From contig NZ_CP011477.1 in NCBI RefSeq assembly GCF_001010805.1, forward strand, positions 1,441,001 to 1,505,000: 64,000 bases of DNA, in the 5' to 3' direction. A model generated the notes under the pieces. The model was given only the letters and a program-made list of their open reading frames with translations, had not been told where the DNA came from and did not search any database. The translations under genes and the position numbers were made by a program. Below, one piece after another: positions 8,547 through 14,716 of the stretch. This DNA is from Spongiibacter sp. IMCC21906 (lineage in GTDB: Bacteria; Pseudomonadota; Gammaproteobacteria; Pseudomonadales; Spongiibacteraceae). Positions within the stretch are counted from its first letter, which is position 1, and each line of letters begins with the position of its first letter.

Positions 8547-8684
8547 TTCTAACAAGTACGCGCAGTTGCCGCTGAAAAGCGCGGCGGGACAGCCAAAACT
8601 CCGCGCCTTTTTGTGCATTCGCTCCGCTCAGTGTCGCACAAAAACGCGCTCCATCTTGCCTGCCCCTGGCGTAGGGCGTTAGGC
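8547..8684 (+). repeat. attC: attC site 7 (long type)
   Basis: TTCTAAC at 8547-8553 and R' GTTAGGC 8678-8684. At about 138 bases it is the longest attC here. It shares CCGCTGAAAAGCGCGGCG and GGGACAGCCAAAAC with attC site 11, so the two belong to one subfamily. Confidence 0.8.
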
Positions 8685-8715
8685 CTCCAAGAACATTACC
8701 GGGTAACATGAAGAG

Positions 8716-8934
8716 ATGAAGTACTTGCAGTATTTTGTGATCGATCACTCAACTGGTGACGGCGTGAAGAGGCTCGAGTGGATTCTTTCTCTCGCGAGGA
8801 TGGAAGACGTTGCGGTACATGTGGAAACCCATGAAACGTATACAACAATCCATGTTGAAACAGCGTCGGACGTTCGCGCTATAGCGCTAAAACTTGCGTT
8901 GGCACCATTTTCAGAATTTGAGGGGCGAATCTGA
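8716..8934 (+). CDS. Cassette 8, first gene: small orphan protein
   Basis: This 72-residue soluble protein alternates short strands and helices (QYFVIDHST, VAVHVETHE, TTIHVETASDVRAIALKLAL), like a small ferredoxin-like or ACT-type alpha/beta fold. I do not recognise a family. It starts 32 bases after the attC core and is followed 16 bases later by a second gene in the same cassette, so the two share a cassette and probably a transcript. Confidence 0.5.
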   Translation: MKYLQYFVIDHSTGDGVKRLEWILSLARMEDVAVHVETHETYTTIHVETASDVRAIALKLALAPFSEFEGRI

Positions 8935-8950
8935 TGGGCTCAGGGGGTGA

Positions 8951-9289
8951 ATGATGAATAATTCTCCGCGCCAAATTGCTTGTTTTGGGCTAGGCCTTCT
9001 GGTCTACGCGTGTGAAGCACACGCCAGAGGAAGGGGATGCAGCCCAGATGGCTGCAGCCCCTTTATAAGCGTCTTAAGCACTGCGGCTGTTCTATATTGG
9101 TTATATTTTATTTCTAGGGGACGCAAAATCCCGTGGTTAGGTCTTGTGCCTCATGCGGTTATTATAGCAGCAACCGTTTACGCATCGGCGTCGACTCGGG
9201 GTGCGGGAGCAGCGTTTGCTGCGCTTATCATCATGCTTACAATTATTCATGGTGGATATAAGATCGTTGGTGCTCGGAAAATTGAATAG
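8951..9289 (+). CDS. Cassette 8, second gene: membrane protein with Cys-rich loop
   Basis: This 112-residue protein (or 111 from the second Met) starts with a signal-like hydrophobic stretch (about residues 8-24). A loop GRGCSPDGCSP has two Cys separated by four residues, and two to three membrane segments follow. It is preceded by GGGGGTGA. The loop would face the periplasm or outside if the first segment is a signal peptide. No family recognised. It is the second gene of a two-gene cassette, which is less common than single-gene cassettes. Confidence 0.55.
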   Translation: MMNNSPRQIACFGLGLLVYACEAHARGRGCSPDGCSPFISVLSTAAVLYWLYFISRGRKIPWLGLVPHAVIIAATVYASASTRGAGAAFAALIIMLTIIHGGYKIVGARKIE

Positions 9290-9299
9290 AGTCAGCGAT

Positions 9300-9393
9300 G
9301 CCTAACAAGCGCATGTTGTCGCAGCGCAGAAAAACCAGCGCTGCTGGGACGGCTTACGCTTTGCTCCAGCCGCCCCAAATGCGGACGTTAGCA
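9300..9393 (+). repeat. attC: attC site 8
   Basis: R'' GCCTAAC 9300-9306 and R' GTTAGCA 9387-9393. The central stem is GGGACGGC...GCCGCCCC-like. An open frame runs through it into the next gene, but its ATG at 9298 is part of the attC. Confidence 0.8.
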
Positions 9394-9408
9394 TTCAAGG
9401 AGATTTTC

Positions 9409-10017
9409 GTGCAGCTTGACGAGCGAATGAAGGTTACGCGAGATCTGATATGGCAGGTAAATACCTATCAGGATATTCTAGAGTATCTGTCTTATGACCT
9501 TCACGATTCGGCAAGTCCCATAAGCCAAAATGAAGGTTTATTCTTTGTTTGGCATTCTTTAATGGGGCTACAAATATTAGCCTTAAGTAAACTGATTAAG
9601 GACGATGGCGCTTTTTCCTTAAAGAAACTCATCAATATGGGTGGCGCAAAAGTTAAGGGCTTTGATAAATCGGGCCTTCTGGAAGATTTTGACTATATTC
9701 ATAGCGAGTACCAGCGACACAAACTAGATTCCGTAAGAGATCAATTTATAGCGCATTTGGATATGTCTGATGATGAAATTAAGACTGACATCCACATGCT
9801 ATGTGTCGCTAAGAATCAAGTGACTTCGCTTTATGATCGAATATCCCTGGCCACTGGTGGTGAAGAGTATCAGCACGACGAGAGATGCGTTAAAGGTATT
9901 CGAGGCCTCTTCGATGAAATTGATGAATATGAGAAGATAAAGGCAATCATTGTGGCTGCACAAATTAAAGGTTTAAAACAGGTAAATGTTTCAGATTTTC
10001 TCGCAATTAAATGCTAA
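9409..10017 (+). CDS. Cassette 9: HEPN/AbiU2-like protein
   Basis: The protein has about 202 residues from GTG 9409, chosen because AAGGAG lies five bases upstream and the longer frame would start inside attC. It is all-helical. Around residues 54-62 it reads LMGLQILALSKL, and around 122-128 RDQFIAH, which fits the R-x4-6-H catalytic motif of HEPN-superfamily RNases. The arrangement is like that of AbiU2 abortive-infection proteins (helical core, then RDxxxAHxD). HEPN proteins are known to be RNA-cleaving toxins or defence effectors; here that is inferred. No partner gene is in the cassette. Confidence 0.65.
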   Translation: MQLDERMKVTRDLIWQVNTYQDILEYLSYDLHDSASPISQNEGLFFVWHSLMGLQILALSKLIKDDGAFSLKKLINMGGAKVKGFDKSGLLEDFDYIHSEYQRHKLDSVRDQFIAHLDMSDDEIKTDIHMLCVAKNQVTSLYDRISLATGGEEYQHDERCVKGIRGLFDEIDEYEKIKAIIVAAQIKGLKQVNVSDFLAIKC

Positions 10018-10089
10018 CAAGGTAAGGCAGCGCGACGTAAAAACCTACGCTTCGCTCCAGTTTTTCCGCGCCTGCTTACGGCGTTAGCG
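10012..10089 (+). repeat. attC: attC site 9
   Basis: TGCTAAC 10012-10018 and R' GTTAGCG 10083-10089, with internal GGCAGCGCG / CGCGCCTGC pairing. Confidence 0.8.
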
Positions 10090-10096
10090 AAAATCG

Positions 10097-10366
10097 TTAC
10101 CGGCGGTTTTCTTGAACTTCTTTGGCGAGCCAAGCCTTGATGAGAGATTGATACGGCATGTCCCTTTTATTGGCCTCAACCTTGATGCTATCCAGCAAGC
10201 CTTCAGGGAGCCGTAATGAGATGGTCTTCGTTGAGGGCTTCAGGTTCGGAAGAATCGCTCGCTCAGCTTTGCTCAAATCCAAGTATTCGCTTGAATCATG
10301 GTTTTCCCAAAACTCGCGCTCTTCCTGCTCTGATTTAAAATCGGGTATTTTCTTAAGCTTGGTCAT
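10097..10366 (-). CDS. brnA: Cassette 10: BrnA-family antitoxin
   Basis: This 89-residue protein has an acidic N-terminal half (SEQEEREFWENHDSSEYLDL) and a C-terminal ribbon-helix-helix part TKTISLRLPEGLLDSIKVEA, as in BrnA antitoxins. BrnA binds and neutralises the RNase BrnT and represses the operon. It starts 14 bases inside the end of the toxin gene. The order toxin-antitoxin with overlap is the usual brnTA arrangement. The pair is transcribed against the direction of the array, so it needs its own promoter. Confidence 0.85.
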   Translation of the reverse strand: MTKLKKIPDFKSEQEEREFWENHDSSEYLDLSKAERAILPNLKPSTKTISLRLPEGLLDSIKVEANKRDMPYQSLIKAWLAKEVQENRR

Positions 10367-10652
10367 AAATCATTCTCTCCTTCCGGTGCATGTCCCGGGC
10401 GGAAATTACACGTATCAGTGTATCGCCTCCCCTGAGGGTAAAGGTAATGTGCAGCTTTCTGCCATCATTGGTTTTGCCGTAGGCGTGGTATCTTGTTTCT
10501 TTCCGGCTATGCTTATCGTCAAGCAACAGCAGAAGCGGATCGTTAAAAAACACCTGCTCGGCCTCGGCCTGGCTAACATCATGTTTTTCCGCGCTTTTTC
10601 TGGAGTTTCCATCATCCCAGTCAAAGCCGGTTACCTTGTTTAAGTTGAGCAT
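10353..10652 (-). CDS. brnT: Cassette 10: BrnT-family toxin (RNase)
   Basis: This 99-residue protein has the BrnT pattern: FDWDDGNSRKSAEKHDVS near the N-terminus, AEQVFFNDP, then the beta-strands RYHAYGKTNDGRKLHITFT, and the C-terminal IRVISARDMHRKERMIY. BrnT is a RelE-like ribonuclease whose overproduction stops growth. All family landmarks appear intact, so the toxin is probably active. Toxin-antitoxin cassettes with their own promoters are known to stabilise large integron arrays. A palindrome just upstream of its ATG is a likely operator. Confidence 0.88.
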   Translation of the reverse strand: MLNLNKVTGFDWDDGNSRKSAEKHDVSQAEAEQVFFNDPLLLLLDDKHSRKETRYHAYGKTNDGRKLHITFTLRGGDTLIRVISARDMHRKERMIYDQA

Positions 10653-10655
10653 GGA

Positions 10656-10676
10656 TGTATATTTCCATAATATACA
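10656..10676 (-). promoter_or_regulatory. Candidate BrnTA operator
   Basis: An inverted repeat TGTATATT-tccat-AATATACA lies 4 bases upstream of the brnT start. Its position and AT-rich sequence suit autoregulation by the ribbon-helix-helix protein BrnA, and the same bases could include the -10 element. The binding role is inferred. Confidence 0.5.
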
Positions 10677-10689
10677 AATTCAGTCAAGG

Positions 10690-10773
10690 CGCTAACAAGG
10701 CCAAGCACCGCGACGGCTTTTTCGTTCCGCCTGCGGCTCCACTACAAAGCCGCACGTGTTGGCGGCGTTAAAT
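10690..10773 (+). repeat. attC: attC site 10
   Basis: CGCTAAC 10690-10696 and R' GTTAAAT 10767-10773. The outer parts TAACAAGGCCAAGC and GTGTTGGCGGCGTTA are nearly the same as in attC site 12. Confidence 0.85.
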
Positions 10774-10811
10774 GGCTTTCAGGGTTCACAGCATTTGTGA
10801 AGGTAAAAAAC

Positions 10812-11012
10812 ATGGAAGCATGTTGCGATTCAATGAAATACTTCAGTACTTTAAATTGCTCGGAGCATACGAGCATTTATGAGTGCCCTGATGTTCTGAT
10901 ATATATAAGCAACGAAAGCTATGGGCTTATCATCCATGATGGAGGCAGAAGCCAAATTCAAATTAAATATTGCCCTTGGTGTGGCTCAAAATTAGGTAAG
11001 CTTAGTGATTGA
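10812..11012 (+). CDS. Cassette 11: small zinc-ribbon-like protein
   Basis: The protein has about 66 residues from ATG 10812, which is preceded by GAAGGT at a normal distance; a GTG at 10797 is an alternative start. It has a pair of Cys near the N-terminus (ACC), a Cys in the middle (LNCSEH, YECPD) and a C-terminal CPWCGSKLG typical of zinc ribbons. The family is probably DUF6980-like, of unknown function. It is a single-gene cassette bounded by attC sites 10 and 11. Confidence 0.6.
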   Translation: MEACCDSMKYFSTLNCSEHTSIYECPDVLIYISNESYGLIIHDGGRSQIQIKYCPWCGSKLGKLSD

Positions 11013-11024
11013 AATGCGACAGCC

Positions 11025-11118
11025 ACTTAACAAGCACGAGCAGTTAGCCGCTGAAAAGCGCGGCGGGACAGCCAAAACGCTGCGCTTTTTTGCCTGCCCC
11101 TGCCGCAGGGCGTTATAG
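11025..11118 (+). repeat. attC: attC site 11
   Basis: R'' ACTTAAC 11025-11031 and R' GTTATAG 11112-11118. The inner part is closely similar to attC site 7. Confidence 0.85.
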
Positions 11119-11133
11119 GGCCTCTAGAGTGCT

Positions 11134-11337
11134 ATGAGCAAACTTGCTGGAATGACTCTCAATGAACGCCTGTTCCACGTCGGAATCATAGATGAGTTTG
11201 ATGCCGCCATCTTGTCTCGGGATCAAGAAACAGCGATTGCTCTATTACAGCGTGTAGAACTACACAAGCAAGAGGCAGTGGAAACAGTGGCGACAATTTT
11301 TAAGAATCCTGGCAAGTATGGCTACACCGAGCGGTAG
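11134..11337 (+). CDS. Cassette 12: small helical orphan protein
   Basis: This 67-residue, mainly helical protein (NERLFHVGIIDEFDAAIL, TAIALLQRVEL, EAVETVATIF) ends in PGKYGYTER. Similar short proteins are, as far as I recall, frequent in integron arrays, but no function is known to me. The ATG follows the attC core by 16 bases. Confidence 0.55.
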   Translation: MSKLAGMTLNERLFHVGIIDEFDAAILSRDQETAIALLQRVELHKQEAVETVATIFKNPGKYGYTER

Positions 11338-11355
11338 GCTAATTACAAGGCAGCC

Positions 11356-11394
11356 CAATAACAAGGCCAAGCGCGTGTGTTGGCAGCGTTATGA
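11356..11394 (+). repeat. attC: attC site 12, almost loop-less
   Basis: CAATAAC 11356-11362 and GTTATGA 11388-11394 are only 39 bases apart in total. It consists of the outer arms seen in attC site 10 with nearly all of the central part missing. It marks the end of the recognisable array. Confidence 0.7.
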
Positions 11395-11402
11395 GCAATT
11401 AG

Positions 11403-11528
11403 CCCCTAGCAGAAGTCAACAGGATTGAAGCGTGTCTTAGGATCATCGGTGAGGACCTTGTTCCAAATGACCTCACGAATCGACTTGGCGGTTTCCAATA
11501 TTTTGTCAGTCGAAAAGGGAAGTCATAA
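11403..11528 (+). pseudogene. Decayed DUF4279-like fragment at the array end
   Basis: In frame from 11403 the translation reads RIEACLRIIGEDLVPNDLTN (11421-11480) and then LGGFQYFVSRKGKS before a stop at 11526. The pattern RIxGEDLxPxxLTxxLG...KG is that of the N-terminus of DUF4279 proteins, which are common cassette cargo. No start codon exists: a TAG precedes the frame at 11400. After the stop the same frame continues SEKEGWGRSNIGFVS for a while, so the gene appears truncated and interrupted. The rest up to 11653 holds no recognisable gene. Confidence 0.4.
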
Positions 11529-11653
11529 TCGGAAAAGGAGGGGTGGGGGCGTAGCAACATTGGATTTGTTTCAGCGGGATGAGACTAAGCTCCCCGCTGT
11601 TGTTACATCTTTTGGGTAGGAGATAGCCCCCAGTTTTTAAGGGGGGTTGTGGA

Positions 11654-12832
11654 TCAGGCCATTTGTACCGTCAGGAGTTGCAGGCGTTTGCGCTGCATTT
11701 TCATGGCGTATTCCAGCTCTTTCAGGCGACTGCGGATGGTGGCGTGCTCCCAGGCTTCCTGTAGGGCTTCTTTGTGTTCAGCCAAATTTTGCTGCAGGGC
11801 GTCTTTTTGCGCGGCGAGTTTTTCGCGTTTGGCGCTCATCCACTGGCCGCTGACTTCGTTCCAGTCGTTCAACAATTGTTTAAATTGCTGGTATTCCGCT
11901 TCTAGAAATTCTTGCAGGTGAGAGGCTTCTGCGCCTTTGGCATTTAGAGATTGCTCTGCACGTTTGAATTGCATGGCGACCACGGCCCGTTGAATTTTGA
12001 AATCGGGGATTTTCTTTAAATCCCATGTAAGGCCGATCCAAGAGGCAGATTTAATCAGCCATTTGGTGGGATCGTATTGAAACCAACGCACGCCGTTGCG
12101 GTAGTCGTTTTGAAAAATATGGTGGTAATTGTGATAACCCTCGCCATAGGTGAGAAACGCCAGGAGGTCGTTGTCTCGGGCAGAGTTTTCGTCGGTATAG
12201 GGACGACGGCCCCAGTAGTGAGCCAGCGAGTTAATAAAGAAGGTGGTGTGATGGCTGACGACCAGACGCAGCACACCTGCCAGCAAAAAGTGCTCAAGGT
12301 AATGGCCGGTGGCCAAACCTAATAACAACGGGGGCAGTATGTTCATGCCCAGCACCAAGGCCAGGTAGTGACGGTGTTGCCACATCACGATTTTGTCACG
12401 CTTGAGATCATTGGCATTGGAGAAGTCTTCAAGGCTGGCGGGATAGTCCCTGAGCATCCAGCCCATATGCGAAAACCACAGACCGCGTTTGGCTGAGTAG
12501 GGGTCATCGTCAATATGGTCAACATGACGGTGATGACGGCGGTGTCCCGAAGCCCAGATAAGGATGCTGTTTTGGGTTGCCGCAGCGCCAAACAGGGCGA
12601 AGAACAGCTTTAAGCTCCAATGGGCTTTATAGGTGTTGTGGGCCCAAAGACGGTGGTAGCCAGCGGTAATGGACATGCCATTGGCCCCCAGTACCAACAC
12701 AAAGGCGATCCAGCCCGTGGCGGTAAAGCCATGGACGATTCCGTACCAAGGCACGCCGATTAAGGCAATTAGCAGGGTGCTGGAGAACAGAATGCTCTGC
12801 ATCATCAGCAATGGGGGTTTCTTTTCGGACAT
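11654..12832 (-). CDS. Acyl-CoA/fatty-acid delta-9-type desaturase with coiled-coil tail
   Basis: The protein has about 392 residues from ATG 12832 (GAGAGG upstream; a second ATG at 12862 has no ribosome site). It is an integral membrane di-iron desaturase with the three histidine boxes: HRLWAH at about 60-65, HRRHH at 97-101 and HNYHH at 234-238, and four membrane helices. It introduces a double bond into acyl chains, probably acyl-CoA, using O2 and an electron donor. After about residue 290 there is a long charged helical extension (EFLEAEYQQF, AKREKLAAQK, AEHKEALQEAWEH) that looks like a coiled coil; it is longer than in standard desaturases. A palindrome 130 bases upstream may be an operator. 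Confidence 0.88.
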   Translation of the reverse strand: MSEKKPPLLMMQSILFSSTLLIALIGVPWYGIVHGFTATGWIAFVLVLGANGMSITAGYHRLWAHNTYKAHWSLKLFFALFGAAATQNSILIWASGHRRHHRHVDHIDDDPYSAKRGLWFSHMGWMLRDYPASLEDFSNANDLKRDKIVMWQHRHYLALVLGMNILPPLLLGLATGHYLEHFLLAGVLRLVVSHHTTFFINSLAHYWGRRPYTDENSARDNDLLAFLTYGEGYHNYHHIFQNDYRNGVRWFQYDPTKWLIKSASWIGLTWDLKKIPDFKIQRAVVAMQFKRAEQSLNAKGAEASHLQEFLEAEYQQFKQLLNDWNEVSGQWMSAKREKLAAQKDALQQNLAEHKEALQEAWEHATIRSRLKELEYAMKMQRKRLQLLTVQMA

Positions 12833-13178
12833 TGATTCAGGTGCCTCTCGGTGCAACAACATGTGGTTTGGTACGTGTGGTTCTACTGTCAGTTTGCTTC
12901 TGTGGAGCTATAGGGGGATTCTATCGAATGCCGCCTTACTAGGACAGTGACCATTGGGTGACAGTTCTGTCACGTTTGCCAAAATTCCCCTAAGAGTAAC
13001 GGCTTAGCTGGCGTCAGGACTATAGGGATTTATTCGGGGGTCTATCGGTGAATCTATTGGTGAGTGGATGCGAATTGCTCATAGCTAGAAATTATCAATA
13101 GATACGAAAAATAGCCAATACTTGATGATGTTGAGAAATCGACTATCGTTTGGTTTATAGCTTATTGAGGAAGAGCAC
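12833..13178. other. Intergenic region between divergent genes, with a candidate operator
   Basis: This 346-base non-coding stretch separates the desaturase and the panE-like gene. It holds the palindrome at 12959-12974 and an AT-rich right half with no clear element. The GTG of the panE-like gene is preceded by GAGGAAGAG. Confidence 0.5.
12959..12974. promoter_or_regulatory. Palindromic operator candidate upstream of the desaturase
   Basis: GTGACAG-TT-CTGTCAC is a perfect inverted repeat of 7 bases per arm. It is placed for control of the desaturase (TetR-type repressors control such genes in pseudomonads), but the binding protein is unknown. Confidence 0.4.
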
Positions 13179-14186
13179 GTGACATTACGAGTTGCCATTG
13201 TGGGGGCGGGCAGCATTGGTTGCTACTTGGGCGGCGTATTGCTGATGGCCGGGGGCTGTGTTCGTTTTCATGGCCGCCCACGTTTGGCGGCGGAGCTAGA
13301 GCAATTTGGTTTGCGCATTAGCGATTATCGGGGGTTGAATTATCATGTGCCGCCGGTTGCGCTGGATTACCGCTGCGGGCTGGATGCGTTGGATGAAGTC
13401 ACCACGGTTTTTGTCACCGTAAAATGCAGTGATACCGAGGCAGTGGGGCAGGCATTGGCGCAGCAGCTCAAGCCTGATGCGGTGGTGGTGAGCTTGCAAA
13501 ACGGCGTAGGCAATGGCGATATTTTGCGAGCTTGTCTGCCAAACCATACCGTGTTGGCGGGAATGGTGTCGTTTAATGTGCTGCAGCAGGGCCAGGGTCG
13601 CTTTCATGCTGGCACACAAGGCAATATCACCATTGAAGATGCGCCCCTGAGTCGAGAGCTGGCACCGCTGTTTAGGGTGTCGGGTACCCAGTATCAAACG
13701 TCAGATAATATGTCCGGAGTGCTGTGGTCCAAACTGTTGCTTAATCTCAATAACCCCATTAATGCCTTGGCGAATATCCCCTTAAAAGAACAGCTGAAGC
13801 AGCGCAGTTACCGCCGTAGCTTGGCGATTCTGCAAGAGGAGGCGTTGCGGGCCTTGGCGTTATCGGATATTGATTTACCCCGCCTGAATGCCTTGCCGCC
13901 CCGCTGGATACCACGGGTGTTACGCCTGCCCAGTGTTTTGTTTCGTCTTATTGCGCAACGAATGTTGGCGATAGACCCCCTGGCGAGGTCGTCTATGTGG
14001 GAAGACTTGCAACGAGGTCGTAGCACCGAGATCGATGCCTTAAGCGGTGAGGTGTTGCGTCTGGCCCAGCGGGTGGGCACCGCTGCACCCGCCAATCGCA
14101 AAATAGTGGCATTGATTAAAGAGGCTGAGTCCAGCAAGGGGCTGCAATACGGTGGCGCTGAGCTTTTAGGCTTGTTGCGGAGTTAA
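13179..14186 (+). CDS. panE: 2-dehydropantoate 2-reductase family protein
   Basis: The protein has 335 residues from a GTG preceded by GAGGAAGAG. The N-terminal Rossmann motif VAIVGAGSIGCYLGG (residues 5-19) binds NADPH. The middle has VTVKCSDTEA, VSLQNGVGN and later the lysine-containing SKLLLNLNNPINAL, typical of ketopantoate reductases of the PanE/ApbA family. The known reaction is reduction of 2-dehydropantoate to pantoate in CoA synthesis. Paralogs act on other 2-keto acids, so the exact substrate is open. It stands alone, divergent from the desaturase gene. Confidence 0.82.
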   Translation: MTLRVAIVGAGSIGCYLGGVLLMAGGCVRFHGRPRLAAELEQFGLRISDYRGLNYHVPPVALDYRCGLDALDEVTTVFVTVKCSDTEAVGQALAQQLKPDAVVVSLQNGVGNGDILRACLPNHTVLAGMVSFNVLQQGQGRFHAGTQGNITIEDAPLSRELAPLFRVSGTQYQTSDNMSGVLWSKLLLNLNNPINALANIPLKEQLKQRSYRRSLAILQEEALRALALSDIDLPRLNALPPRWIPRVLRLPSVLFRLIAQRMLAIDPLARSSMWEDLQRGRSTEIDALSGEVLRLAQRVGTAAPANRKIVALIKEAESSKGLQYGGAELLGLLRS

Positions 14187-14205
14187 GATCTTAGCGCCGT
14201 AAGCT

Positions 14206-14637
14206 TCAATCAAATAAACCTTTGGCTTGCTCGATTCGCCAGCCCTGTTCGGTTTTGATGTAGGTGATTTTGGCGTCTTGTACAACTTCGTCGCCTTTTT
14301 CAAATTCGCCGTACTGCAGCTGCATTGCCATTAAGCTTAAACCTGCGCCAAAGGCCTGTAGAGGCTGGTCTTTGCTGGTGGTCTTTAATTCTTCTGTCCA
14401 CTCATCCAGGCCTTTTTTAAAGGTCAGTGTGTAGCGCAGGTCTGCGATATAAACCCGGTCACTTTTTTGGTAGCCATTCAGTTTTTCAAAATCGGATAGG
14501 CTGAAGAGTTCTTCCATGCCGTCTTTTTGAAGGCTCGCCCAAAATTGCGTTTTCATTTCGCCGGTGCTGGGTTTCCCTGAGCAGGCGGTGAGCGTCAGGA
14601 CGAGGCAGCTGACGAGGGTGGCTAAAACAAGGCGCAT
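14206..14637 (-). CDS. Small lipoprotein of unknown function
   Basis: The protein has about 143 residues from ATG 14637, preceded by AAGAGA; the open frame extends upstream but lacks a signal there. The signal peptide ends in a lipobox LTAC (Cys at about residue 19), so it is a lipoprotein. The mature part (MKTQFWASLQKDGMEELFSL ..., ending ITYIKTEQGWRIEQ) resembles small periplasmic NTF2-like or DUF4878-like proteins. It follows the sucrose-phosphorylase-family gene on the same strand after 79 bases. Function unknown. Confidence 0.75.
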   Translation of the reverse strand: MRLVLATLVSCLVLTLTACSGKPSTGEMKTQFWASLQKDGMEELFSLSDFEKLNGYQKSDRVYIADLRYTLTFKKGLDEWTEELKTTSKDQPLQAFGAGLSLMAMQLQYGEFEKGDEVVQDAKITYIKTEQGWRIEQAKGLFD

Positions 14638-14716
14638 TGTTGATCTCTTGGTTTGCATCGTAGTGGAGACGAGATAATAACAAAATGCGCCTGTTAGGGT
14701 TATTTCCTGCGTTGCT

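Noticed and set aside
10158-10643. 161-codon plus-strand frame opposite brnTA
   Set aside because: It is the complement of the clear BrnT/BrnA genes and has no family features or ribosome site.
11425-11619. 64-codon plus-strand frame after the last attC
   Set aside because: The overlapping frame shows DUF4279-like residues, whereas this one has low-complexity basic residues and no ribosome site.
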